A DNA stretch of 21,851 nucleotides, from positions 1 through 21,851 of the forward strand of contig DEPS01000109.1 in NCBI GenBank assembly GCA_002358875.1, read 5' to 3'. The notes under the pieces are model-generated. The model ran no database searches, was not told the DNA's origin, and saw nothing but the letters and a program-made list of their open reading frames with translations. How positions within the stretch are numbered: the first letter of the stretch is position 1; every line of letters begins with the position of its first letter. This DNA comes from Lachnospiraceae bacterium UBA3386 (GTDB lineage: Bacteria; Bacillota; Clostridia; Lachnospirales; Lachnospiraceae). A program made the position numbers and the translations under genes. Positions 7,997 through 15,229 of the stretch are shown in pieces.

Positions 7997-8779
7997 TTAT
8001 TCCATTTCCACCGTGGGCAAAATGCCGTCCGCCTTCAGCAGGTCGTAGATGAAGAGCCGCCCGGCCTGCGTCCACAGAGTGTGCATCTTCGCGTGCTCAT
8101 TCTCCGTACCGTAGGTATAGGTCTTTGACTGGGTGTAGCCCTTCTCGGCATACCGCTGGTACAGCACCCACATATCGCCCTGCTTGTACTGAACCTTCTT
8201 TTCGGCCAGTATCCTGTTGAGTGCCTGCGCTGAGAGCCTGAAATCCTTGGCAATCCGGGTGATGGTCACCAGATCCTTGCACTGGAGGACGGTATCGTAG
8301 TAGGTGGCCTTCGGGTTCATCTCCGCGATCTGCTGATTCTGTACTGCCACGGTCGTTTCCAGCGCCGCCCGTTTCTCCCGCTCCGCCTTCAGCTCGGTCA
8401 GAAGCCGGATGCCGAAGTCGGGATTATTCAGGATGCGGTCAACTGTGTCCGGGGTTGCGTAGATGCCGCGCTTGCGGATGGACGGTAGCACCTCGCTCGT
8501 CACCCAACGCTTGAACTGTCGTGCGCCGGGAAGATGGGACGAGAGGATAAGGGAATACAGCCCAGACTCGTTGATTATTACGAGTTCCTGTACTCCACCA
8601 AGGGTGTCACGTTTCGTTACCCCCTTGTCCTCTTCATCCACATGATCCCCGATGGCTTTGCGATTGTTGCTGTAGCCGAGCACCTCTGCCACATCCTTGC
8701 CGACGAACCACGGTTCGCCGTCCCTGTCGATGACGCGCACCGACGCGCCTTCATAGTTGAAAACCTGCAAGTCGTTCAA
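7997..8779 (-). CDS. Phage antirepressor with Bro-N and KilAC (ANT) domains
   Basis: The protein has 260 residues. The N-terminal Bro-N domain (about 1-108) includes GEPWFVGKDVAEVLGYSN and RQFKRWVTSEVLPSIRKRG. The C-terminal KilAC/ANT domain (about 135-245) includes ITRIAKDFRLSAQALNRILA. Such proteins counter the prophage repressor or act as late switches. The family start (MNDLQVFNYEG) fixes the start at 8779, but the codon is TTG, not ATG, and it is built from the last two bases of the T-tract of the terminator-like hairpin just upstream. The GGGGG of the hairpin's right arm is the only ribosome-site-like sequence. Expression is therefore probably tied to folding or read-through of that hairpin, with polA read first. 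The cognate repressor is not in the window. Confidence 0.93.
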   Translation of the reverse strand: MNDLQVFNYEGASVRVIDRDGEPWFVGKDVAEVLGYSNNRKAIGDHVDEEDKGVTKRDTLGGVQELVIINESGLYSLILSSHLPGARQFKRWVTSEVLPSIRKRGIYATPDTVDRILNNPDFGIRLLTELKAEREKRAALETTVAVQNQQIAEMNPKATYYDTVLQCKDLVTITRIAKDFRLSAQALNRILAEKKVQYKQGDMWVLYQRYAEKGYTQSKTYTYGTENEHAKMHTLWTQAGRLFIYDLLKADGILPTVEME

Positions 8780-8848
8780 AAAAAAGACCCCCTGAAAATC
8801 TGTAGTAGGGATTGCTCCCTCCGATAAGCCAGATTTGCAGGGGGTCTT
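8778..8848 (-). terminator. Long-arm terminator/attenuator abutting the antirepressor start
   Basis: On the minus strand AAGACCCCCTG (8848-8838) pairs perfectly with CAGGGGGTCTT (8794-8784). The stem is extended by AGATTT/AAATCT pairing (8831-8836 with 8796-8801), and a smaller GGG/CCC hairpin sits inside the loop. Eight T residues end at 8778. The sequence between polA and the antirepressor resembles the leader at 15170-15240 over about 60 bases, including the sequence around a TGTTAA stop. It ends directly on the TTG start codon of the antirepressor gene. Confidence 0.85.
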
Positions 8849-8890
8849 AACAACCAGTTTTTCAGAATTATTTTTTCTTGTTCCTGTTCC

Positions 8891-10831
8891 TCAGTCTTTT
8901 TTGTACCAGGGCGTGACGTATCCGTCCGCCCGCAGATTCAGTCCCTCCGCCCAGGGCGGTGTGCGTCCCATGATGTTGCAGATTTCTTCCAGGCTCGTGC
9001 CCTCCGGGGCTTCGATGACCAACTCATCGTGGATGTGCATACAGATCCGCCTGTCTCGCAGGCTCTTCATTGCAAAGCACAAGATGTCCCGGCTGATGCC
9101 CTGGACGATGTTTTCCACGATCTTGGGACCGTAGGTTTCGATCCGCTCCCACTTCTTCGTGCCGCCGACGCCCTCATAGGTGATAGCAGGTTCCCCGAAT
9201 TTGTTCTCGCCCCTCCTCGGCTTCACATAGGCCAATCGTCTGCCGGATGGCAGCGTGATGAACAGGAAGCCGGACTCATACTTGAACCAGATATTCCCGA
9301 CGACCGCCTTCTCCCGCTCAAAGACCGCTTTTTTCGCAGCGCGGTCGATGTCCCACCAGAAGCGGACGATATTGGGCGAAGCCGCCCGCCATGCCTGTAC
9401 CAGCGGGGCGAGCTCCTCCTCACGCATACCGGCTTCGATGGCGCCCATCGCTTTCAAAGCGCCGACCGCACCGCCGTAGCCGCAGGCAAGCTCGGCCTGC
9501 TTGCCCTTTTGCCTCAGCTCCGAATTCTGGCCGTGCTTCTCTACTGGCACGCCGAACATTCTGCTGGCAGTCTCACAGTAGATATCGCCGCCATGCTCGA
9601 ATACATCCATGCGCCACTGTTCCGCGGCAAGCCAGCTGAGAACTCTCGCTTCAATGGCGGAGAAGTCAGCAACATACAATAAACAACCGGGGGCGGCGAC
9701 AAAGGCCGTCCTGATCAACTGCGACAGTGTGTCCGGGATGTCCGGGTAGAGCATCCTGAGCGCCGATAGGTTGCCCTGGCGCACCAGCTCCCGTGCTTCC
9801 CCCAAATCGGAGAGATGGTTTTGCGGGAGGTTTTGCAGTTGCACAAGTCTCCCAGAAAACCGGCCGGTTCGGTTTGCGCCGTAGAACATAAAACAGCCAC
9901 GGATGCGGCTATCAGAGCAGGCAGCGGCTTCCATGGCCTGATACTTTTTTACGCTGGACTTGGCGAGCTGCTGCCGGAGCAGAAGGGCGTCCTTCACGTC
10001 GCCGTCCGCTTCAGCCAGCATTTTCTTCACGTTCTTCTTACCAAGGCTCTCCGCCTCGACCCCGTTTTCACCGAGCCAGCTGAGAAGTTGCTGTACGGAA
10101 TTGGGATTGTCCAGGGCGGTGATGTCCTGCATCTTCTCCTTCAGTTCAGCGCGCACCTCGCCATCGATCCGAATGGCCTGCCTAACCAGCGAAAGGTCCA
10201 CGCCAATGCCGTTGTCGTTGATCTGCTGGTCAATGAAGTATTCCTGCCAGACCTGATCCGGCACAGGGAAGCGGGAGAGCTTCTCTTCGATCTGCATCTC
10301 CACTTCTACATCCCGCTTATTGTAGGAGACGAACAGTTCCCACTTCTCCGGGGCGTCTGACGGGCGATTCCTTGTCCTTCCGCCGTTGGCCTTTGTCGGA
10401 GCGCAGGGGACGCAGAAGTATTTGATCAGATCCTTGCCCTCGCTCATCTTCTGCTTGTCCAGTCCCAACACCGCGCCGACGCCGGCAAGCGAAAGGGGAA
10501 GCCCCATATAAGCCGCCCAGGTCATGGTGCAGCGCCATGAAGCCGGCGAGAGATACCGACCAGTAGGCATACCCAGATAGCGGGACAGACACACCCGCTC
10601 AAAATTCGCGTTGTGGGCTACCTTGATTACTTCCGGATCTGTCAATGCTTCTTTTATATCGGCAGGGAGCTTATCCCCGCTGGCAAGGTCATATACCCTG
10701 ACCTCACCGCCATCGACGGATACGCCGAAGAGGAGGACTTCAAAATCCTCCGCCTCGGCATACTTGTAAACGCCGCCCCTTGTCAGATCGACCGAGGAGA
10801 ATGATTCGATGTCAATGTGTATCCTCCTCAT
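8891..10831 (-). CDS. Family A DNA polymerase with 3'-5' exonuclease domain (phage)
   Basis: This 646-residue polymerase replicates the element. The exonuclease domain has IDIE (D7, E9), NANFE at 74-78 and YNKRD with D174, matching Exo I-III of DnaQ-like proofreading domains. The polymerase domain has RTGRFSGRLVQLQNLP at 321-336, motif A DFSAIEARVLSW at 389-400, motif B RQKGKQAELACGYGG at 440-454, and motif C HDE at 601-603. The start at 10831 has GGGAGGAATCT upstream and gives MRRIHIDIES. The longer frame adds 19 unlikely residues. The gene overlaps the end of the small membrane protein gene by 20 bases and is followed by the 8778-8848 hairpin. It has no 5'-nuclease domain, as is usual for phage enzymes of this type. 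Confidence 0.96.
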   Translation of the reverse strand: MRRIHIDIESFSSVDLTRGGVYKYAEAEDFEVLLFGVSVDGGEVRVYDLASGDKLPADIKEALTDPEVIKVAHNANFERVCLSRYLGMPTGRYLSPASWRCTMTWAAYMGLPLSLAGVGAVLGLDKQKMSEGKDLIKYFCVPCAPTKANGGRTRNRPSDAPEKWELFVSYNKRDVEVEMQIEEKLSRFPVPDQVWQEYFIDQQINDNGIGVDLSLVRQAIRIDGEVRAELKEKMQDITALDNPNSVQQLLSWLGENGVEAESLGKKNVKKMLAEADGDVKDALLLRQQLAKSSVKKYQAMEAAACSDSRIRGCFMFYGANRTGRFSGRLVQLQNLPQNHLSDLGEARELVRQGNLSALRMLYPDIPDTLSQLIRTAFVAAPGCLLYVADFSAIEARVLSWLAAEQWRMDVFEHGGDIYCETASRMFGVPVEKHGQNSELRQKGKQAELACGYGGAVGALKAMGAIEAGMREEELAPLVQAWRAASPNIVRFWWDIDRAAKKAVFEREKAVVGNIWFKYESGFLFITLPSGRRLAYVKPRRGENKFGEPAITYEGVGGTKKWERIETYGPKIVENIVQGISRDILCFAMKSLRDRRICMHIHDELVIEAPEGTSLEEICNIMGRTPPWAEGLNLRADGYVTPWYKKD

Positions 10832-10994
10832 AGATTCCTCCCTTGTTGATCTCCATATGAACCACTGCGTCTTCCGGCAAGCCTTCAAAAGTGAAGGTTG
10901 TCACATCCTTGCCCGCGCAGTAGCCGATATAGAATGCCCAGAAGAAAATCAGCAGCCCACAGAATATTGTCAGCGTCCAATCCCGTTTCTTCAT
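10812..10994 (-). CDS. Small single-span membrane protein
   Basis: This is a 60-residue protein with a short basic start (MKKRDW) and one hydrophobic segment, about residues 6-27 (TLTIFCGLLIFFWAFYIGYC), then a polar, acidic tail. The topology is probably N-in with the tail outside, or a signal anchor. The ATG at 10994 has GGAGAT upstream and overlaps the DUF932 stop in an ATGA arrangement. A longer frame starting at 11012 is less likely. It overlaps the polymerase gene start by 20 bases. I do not recognise the family. A membrane protein coupled to a DNA polymerase could tether replication, but nothing in the sequence proves it. Confidence 0.65.
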   Translation of the reverse strand: MKKRDWTLTIFCGLLIFFWAFYIGYCAGKDVTTFTFEGLPEDAVVHMEINKGGIYEEDTH

Positions 10995-12022
10995 CCATTT
11001 ATCTCCTTCCATTTCTCTCTTCCCATCGTGGCGACCTGCCAGCCAATGCCTTCCAGTGCGGTTGCCCGGTCGTAGTTCTCCACGTCCTGGCTCATGCGTG
11101 TCACGGCATTGGACAGCCCATAGAGCGAAAGGTCGCCACCTTCGATGAGGTATCTGAGGACGCCGTCCTGCTCGGCCATGCCCAGGCCGTATTCCTTTCC
11201 TGTGACCTCCACGACATCCTGAACCCTGCCGGTTATCTTCGCGCCGGCGCTCTCCTCCAACTGACCGACGATCAGCCCAAAGCGTGCCTCGTCAATGGCT
11301 GACATGGTAATGTCCCGGAGCTTCAGCATAAAAGCCTTGTCCTCGGCTTCCATGGTTTCGTCGCTAATGATGCCGAAGTCCTCGATGCCCTTCGCAGCAC
11401 GTCCGACATGAGTCTTCCTCTCACCGAGGGAGTTCACGACCATGCCGTTGGTGCAGGCAAGCGTGTAAACAAGCGGCTGGACGGCCACCGCGCCAAGGCC
11501 GACCTCCGAGTTGGAAATCATCACTCCTGCCTGGACCCTGTCACCGACACAGGCCATCTCAAGCCTGTGGTTGACCACCTTCAGATACAGTCTGCTCTCT
11601 GTCACCTCGCAGGACATGACCTCGATTCCCTCCATGCCAGCGAACAGTGGCAGCACCGCCGAGGCGACCTCCATGTTGTCGATCCGGCGATAGCGGTCGG
11701 AAAGCAGCGCACGGGCAATCCCACCGAGGGAGCGCACCATGTAATTCTGATCCCGGTCAGAGAACCAGGCGTTTACGTTCTCGGCCAGGAGCGCAGGCTT
11801 CTGTGCTTGCATCAGATCGTAGTATTTCGCGGGAATGCCGAGGGACGAGGCGACCTGTCTGTGGAACAGATCGGTCGTGGCAAATTCCCGCTCGCCCATG
11901 TCCAATGTCCTGCCGTCCTCCCGGAGGACAAGGGAAGATGAAGGGCTGATGAAGTCCTTCTTCTCCGCGTTCTGCCGCTGCAGCTCCATCAATACCTCAC
12001 TGAGACTTCTTCCTGTTTTCAT
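10991..12022 (-). CDS. DUF932 family protein
   Basis: At 343 residues it is typical of DUF932 proteins of phages and plasmids. Recognisable segments are SLGIPAKYYDLMQ near residue 60, RSLGGIARALLSDRYRRIDN near 98-117, and LACTNGMVV near 196, followed by a C-terminal helical region. The family has no firmly assigned activity. It is regularly found with DUF2815, DUF2800 and polymerase genes, so a role in DNA replication or recombination is likely. The ATG at 12022 has GGAGG nine bases upstream, in the last codons of the previous gene, five bases after whose stop it begins. Confidence 0.85.
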   Translation of the reverse strand: MKTGRSLSEVLMELQRQNAEKKDFISPSSSLVLREDGRTLDMGEREFATTDLFHRQVASSLGIPAKYYDLMQAQKPALLAENVNAWFSDRDQNYMVRSLGGIARALLSDRYRRIDNMEVASAVLPLFAGMEGIEVMSCEVTESRLYLKVVNHRLEMACVGDRVQAGVMISNSEVGLGAVAVQPLVYTLACTNGMVVNSLGERKTHVGRAAKGIEDFGIISDETMEAEDKAFMLKLRDITMSAIDEARFGLIVGQLEESAGAKITGRVQDVVEVTGKEYGLGMAEQDGVLRYLIEGGDLSLYGLSNAVTRMSQDVENYDRATALEGIGWQVATMGREKWKEING

Positions 12023-12027
12023 GCTCT

Positions 12028-12357
12028 TTAACCTCCATCCTTGTCATCATTGATCTCTCGGTTGACCATATTCATGATTTTCTCAAACTGCGGCCACCAT
12101 TCCTTGCGCTTGCCGTGGATCAGCAGCCGTTCCAGCTCATTGCATTCATCTTTCACATTGAAAAGGATCTGTCGATAGTGATCCCGGAGCGCGTCAAACC
12201 GCTCGTCCTCCGTTTCCTCTACCGGGTCCTCCATGAGATAATCCTCGATATACTGTCGGATCTCTGTTCCAGTGTATTCCTCTACCACGTCCAGGACATC
12301 ACATAGTCCCCTGGGTGTGATGAGGTTGCCGTCCAGCAGTTCCAATACCTGCGCCAT
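12028..12357 (-). CDS. Small acidic phage protein, function unknown
   Basis: This is a 109-residue, acidic and mostly helical protein. The N-terminal part MAQVLELLDGNLITPRGLCD is followed by a region rich in Glu and Asp and a helix with RDHYRQILFNVKDECNELER. The start at 12357 was chosen over the longer frame because AAGGAGA lies just upstream; the upstream 13 residues overlap the terminator region. It sits between the ssDNA-binding protein and DUF932 genes and directly after the terminator-like hairpin at 12395-12420. I do not recognise the family. Confidence 0.68.
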   Translation of the reverse strand: MAQVLELLDGNLITPRGLCDVLDVVEEYTGTEIRQYIEDYLMEDPVEETEDERFDALRDHYRQILFNVKDECNELERLLIHGKRKEWWPQFEKIMNMVNREINDDKDGG

Positions 12358-12394
12358 GCTGTCTCCTTCCTGCTTATTAGCCCATTTCATGTAC

Positions 12395-12420
12395 AAAAGG
12401 GGCGGAGTTGCCCCCGCCCC
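12395..12420 (-). terminator. Intra-operon Rho-independent terminator
   Basis: On the minus strand GGGGCGG (12420-12414) pairs with CCGCCCC (12405-12399) around an eight-base loop, followed by TTTT (12398-12395). It comes just after the DUF2815 stop and before the 109-residue gene. A seven-bp all-GC stem with only four T residues suggests partial termination, which would leave the ssDNA-binding protein and its upstream genes more abundant than the downstream replication genes. Confidence 0.65.
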
Positions 12421-12432
12421 AAGTCTCAGCCC

Positions 12433-12993
12433 TCAGCTGAGGAAGTCGTCGTCTTCGTCCGTGGCGAAATCGTCCTCGGCGCGGCTGTGGCCGCCCAGGG
12501 GCTCACCGTCATGGATTTTCTGAAGGTTGTTCAAGGAACACGCGATGCCTTTATTGCCCGCACTGTTGAAGGCATAGAAGCTGATGGACGCGCGCCCGTA
12601 CACGCCAGAATACACCTCGCGGTGCTCCAGGATGGGCTGGCGGTCAGCATCCACGATGCCGGGTGCGGTCTGATTGTTGGCGTTGACGAAATACGCGCCA
12701 GCATAGGCGGGGTCGTCCGGGCGCTCCAGATCGCCGTCGCGGAGCGGGTTCTTGATGGCGGCCAGCGGGGGCACGCTCTTGCCGTTGCCCTTCAGCTTGG
12801 CCTGACCCTCGTCGTAGGCGGCCTGGATAGCGGCCTTGATCTTCTCAACGGTCGGATCGTCCTTCTTGATGATCAGCGAGACGCTGAACTTGGGCACTCC
12901 GCCGTTGATGCTCTTTGCCTCCCACACGTTTGCGTAGGACCAGCGGGTTTCGGGGCTAGTGATGACCTTCGTCGGGTTCATTGCTTTTGCCAT
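12433..12993 (-). CDS. DUF2815 single-stranded DNA-binding protein
   Basis: This 186-residue protein belongs to the DUF2815 family, considered a phage ssDNA-binding protein of the gp2.5-like type. Typical family segments are VITSPETRWSYANVWEAK at 10-27, KFSVSLIIKKDDP at 35-47 and AYFVNANNQTAPGIVD near 104-119. The C-terminus is strongly acidic (EDDFATDEDDDF), as in SSB proteins that use an acidic tail to recruit partners. The start has AGGAGG upstream and lies three bases after the DUF2800 stop, a pairing seen in many related prophages. It is followed by a terminator-like hairpin. Confidence 0.92.
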   Translation of the reverse strand: MAKAMNPTKVITSPETRWSYANVWEAKSINGGVPKFSVSLIIKKDDPTVEKIKAAIQAAYDEGQAKLKGNGKSVPPLAAIKNPLRDGDLERPDDPAYAGAYFVNANNQTAPGIVDADRQPILEHREVYSGVYGRASISFYAFNSAGNKGIACSLNNLQKIHDGEPLGGHSRAEDDFATDEDDDFLS

Positions 12994-12996
12994 GAT

Positions 12997-14121
12997 TTAA
13001 TCCTCCTTAAAATCTTCTTTGGCAGAATTGATAGGCGGACGCTTGTCGTCAGCCTTCACAAGGACAGGTTTTCCTTCGGGTTTAACAACCAGTTTCCCGA
13101 GGACTTCCTCGAATTTTTTCTTGCCGAGGAGCTTCTCCATGTCGGTGATGGAGAGCAGCTTCTTCTGATACGGGTCGTTGCCCATCGCTTCGACTGCCTC
13201 GGCCACAGCCTTTTCGTTCACATATTTCCTCATGCTACGTCCGGCGACCAACTTGAAGCCGGGCCACGCTTTGCCGGAGAGCGCCTCCTGCAAGGCAAAC
13301 TCCTTCACGTCGTTCGCCCATGAAACGAGCTGATCCACGCTGTCCAGAATCTCAGCGACCTCGCTGTCCTCCAGGAGTGGAGGCGATGTGAAATCGTAAG
13401 CGGCAAGGGCAAGGTTTGCCCTGGCGCGTTCCCGGCAGATGTGGCGGGCTTTGCAGAACCGGCACCATTCGCCGGCATGGAAATCGCCGTCGCCTCTGTC
13501 CGCCTCTTCCGCTGCCGGACGTAGAACTTCTTCCGCCCATTTGTAGAGTTCATCCCTGCTGATTTCATCCACAGAGACGTTCGCTTTTCTGGGCTGGAAG
13601 ATGTGCATCCGAACGCGGTCGATGTCGTACAGGGCGTCGAAAATCTCAAGGGCGCCAATGGCATATATCCGCATCTGGGTATTACCTTCCGCGCTGACCT
13701 CGACCCCGGCGCCGTACTTGAAATCCACCACGTTCAGCGTGCCATCGGCGATCAGTACGCAGTCGGCAGTGCCGAATCCGCCCGGTACAAACCGCTCATA
13801 CTGTATCCGCTGTTCTACCATGAGAACAGGGTCTTTCGTTTTCTGCCGGGCCTCCTCGTAGAGTTCCATCACATAGTCCCTGTACCCCTGGCAGCAGTCC
13901 TCCATCTCATGGTCGTAATAAGAAAGACCAGGGCGCGGGTCTTCACCCTTGACGCCCATGGCCTCTTTCACCAAGAACTCGCACAGGCTGTGTGCCTGGG
14001 TACCCTGCTCGGCATACCCGGTCGACTGATCGGGCATGTCCGCGCAGAGCTTTGCGGAAGGGGTACAGTGAATCCAGCGAGATGAGGAGGACGGCCCTTT
14101 CTCGCTATGCGCCGCCATCAT
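12997..14121 (-). CDS. DUF2800 PD-(D/E)XK nuclease (Cas4/AddB-like)
   Basis: This is a 374-residue phage nuclease of the DUF2800 family. The core signature is visible as GTADCVLIADGTLNVVDFKYG with D120, D133 and K135 and an upstream E103/Q104 helix. Cysteines C19, C220, C223 and C229 are in the arrangement that binds an iron-sulfur cluster in Cas4/AddB-type enzymes. Family knowledge predicts a 5'-3' exonuclease role in phage recombination or replication, working with the ssDNA-binding protein encoded next door. The ATG at 14121 overlaps the upstream stop (ATGATG); the second ATG at 14118 is equally placed. AAAGGAG precedes both. Confidence 0.92.
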   Translation of the reverse strand: MMAAHSEKGPSSSSRWIHCTPSAKLCADMPDQSTGYAEQGTQAHSLCEFLVKEAMGVKGEDPRPGLSYYDHEMEDCCQGYRDYVMELYEEARQKTKDPVLMVEQRIQYERFVPGGFGTADCVLIADGTLNVVDFKYGAGVEVSAEGNTQMRIYAIGALEIFDALYDIDRVRMHIFQPRKANVSVDEISRDELYKWAEEVLRPAAEEADRGDGDFHAGEWCRFCKARHICRERARANLALAAYDFTSPPLLEDSEVAEILDSVDQLVSWANDVKEFALQEALSGKAWPGFKLVAGRSMRKYVNEKAVAEAVEAMGNDPYQKKLLSITDMEKLLGKKKFEEVLGKLVVKPEGKPVLVKADDKRPPINSAKEDFKED

Positions 14122-14438
14122 CCAATCTCCTTTGCTTCATTCATGATCGCCGGGTACTCAGCCTCCGAGATGGCGGAGAGCTTGGTGCCTCCATGCTTCT
14201 CCAGGAGCGCGCGCACCTCAGCGGTGAAACCGGCGCTGGACTTTTCCGCCAGCACCTTGCGCACGTCCTCCATGGAATACTTCTTCGCAGGCTCCGCAGC
14301 CTTGGTCTGCTCCTCTGGCGCCTTCTCCACGACCTTCACCTCACCGAATTCCTCGGCCACAGCGACCACGGCCATGGTCAGGTCTTTCAGCAGGTTGGCG
14401 ACAGTCATCAGCTTTTCACGCATTGCCTCATTCGTCAT
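14118..14438 (-). CDS. Small phage protein, function unknown
   Basis: This 106-residue protein has an N-terminal hydrophobic helix (LLKDLTMAVVAVAEEFGEVK), a charged alanine/glutamate linker, and a C-terminal helical domain with MEDVRKVLAEKSSAGFTAEV. The C-terminal part resembles small rRNA-binding-like or anti-terminator-like helical modules seen in many Clostridia phages, but I cannot name the family. The longer frame begins with TTG and puts the ribosome site inside the gene. I chose ATG at 14438 because GAGGAGG is then nine bases away; ATG at 14444 is too close to it. It overlaps the upstream gene's stop by about 11 bases and the DUF2800 start by four. Confidence 0.65.
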   Translation of the reverse strand: MTNEAMREKLMTVANLLKDLTMAVVAVAEEFGEVKVVEKAPEEQTKAAEPAKKYSMEDVRKVLAEKSSAGFTAEVRALLEKHGGTKLSAISEAEYPAIMNEAKEIG

Positions 14439-14709
14439 CGTCATTGTCCTCCTCAACCATGACCGTCAGATCCAGCTCCCTGATCAGGTCGAAAGCGGTT
14501 ACCAGCACCGCGTGGACACAGCCGGGGCGCATCTTGATTTCCTTGGCGACCATCGCGGCCAGCTCAGGCAGCTCCACGGTCTTTTCCTTTTCGGGCATGA
14601 TGCCGAGCTTGTCAGCGAAAGCGTCAATCGCCTCCAGAGCATCATCCACCTTGTCCACAGCGGCCTTCAGAACCGCCAGCGCCTTCATCTTTTCCTCGTA
14701 CTTGCTCAT
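14428..14709 (-). CDS. Small helical phage protein, function unknown
   Basis: The protein has 93 residues. It starts with a lysine-rich coiled-coil-like helix (MSKYEEKMKALAVLKAAVDK), has a mid part with KTVELPELAAMVAKEIKM, and ends with a run of Asp and Glu. The ATG at 14709 has AAGGAG formed by the last codons of the DUF4406 gene, whose stop is four bases away. Its acidic tail codes over the ribosome site of the next gene, so the two are likely translated together. I do not recognise the family. Confidence 0.68.
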   Translation of the reverse strand: MSKYEEKMKALAVLKAAVDKVDDALEAIDAFADKLGIMPEKEKTVELPELAAMVAKEIKMRPGCVHAVLVTAFDLIRELDLTVMVEEDNDDDE

Positions 14710-14713
14710 CCTT

Positions 14714-15079
14714 TTACTCCTTCCCGCTGAGCACAGCGTTCAATAGATGTTCCTCGGCCGCCAGAGGGTCAACCACGCACTTCGTGGGGATGCCCAACTC
14801 GCCAGCCCTTGCGATCTCCCGGCTCATACCGGCAGAAATCTTCCCGTCCGCCACCCACATCTCGTCGGCGTATTCCAGCAGCTTCAGGCCGGAGGCAATG
14901 CCGATCTCCCGCTCCGCCTCGTTCTCATCCCGCAAAAAGCGCGGGTAGAACAGGTGTGGGCAGAGCACCAGGTTTCCTTCCAGGGCCGCCTTCCGGCACA
15001 GGCGCTTTGCCAGCGCCACGTTCCTGGCAACTTCCTCCGTCGTTCCCCTGTACGGGGAACAGATATAAACCGTTTTCAT
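14714..15079 (-). CDS. DUF4406 protein, nucleoside 2-deoxyribosyltransferase-like
   Basis: This 121-residue protein starts with the family signature VYICSPYRG (4-12). It continues with an Asn/Ala/Lys helix, then CPHLFYPRFL, and ends with SAGMSREIARAGELGIPTK, where a Glu and an Asp/Ser set form the nucleotide-binding site in the nucleoside 2-deoxyribosyltransferase superfamily. Phage DUF4406 proteins are suspected to alter nucleotide pools; no activity is proven for this one. The start at 15079 was chosen for its excellent AAGGAGGACAGA ribosome site; the longer frame adds 13 residues that lie in the structured leader. It is preceded by a 150-base structured untranslated region. Confidence 0.87.
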   Translation of the reverse strand: MKTVYICSPYRGTTEEVARNVALAKRLCRKAALEGNLVLCPHLFYPRFLRDENEAEREIGIASGLKLLEYADEMWVADGKISAGMSREIARAGELGIPTKCVVDPLAAEEHLLNAVLSGKE

Positions 15080-15229
15080 TCTGTCCTCCTTTCCCGCCGC
15101 ACGGCCGCTCCGCTCCATATCCCTTGTCGTGTTACCTGATTTTGTGCCGGCATGGATTTGGGAGCGGCCGCCCGGTGTAGTAGGAGGGAGTTGGTCGCTC
15201 CCTCCATACAGCCAGATTCACAGGGGGCC
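15080..15229 (-). promoter_or_regulatory. Structured leader between sigma-like gene and DUF4406 gene
   Basis: On the minus strand this region contains a perfect 8-bp hairpin, GGAGGGAG (15205-15198) with CTCCCTCC (15190-15183) and a 7-base loop. It also has a perfect 10-bp inverted repeat, GGAGCGGCCG (15161-15170 on plus) with CGGCCGCTCC (15102-15111), separated by about 50 bases. Its first 60 bases resemble the leader of the antirepressor gene at 8778-8865. It has no long U-tract, so it may be an attenuator, an mRNA-processing site or a small RNA. Nothing identifies a ligand-binding riboswitch class. Confidence 0.5.
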
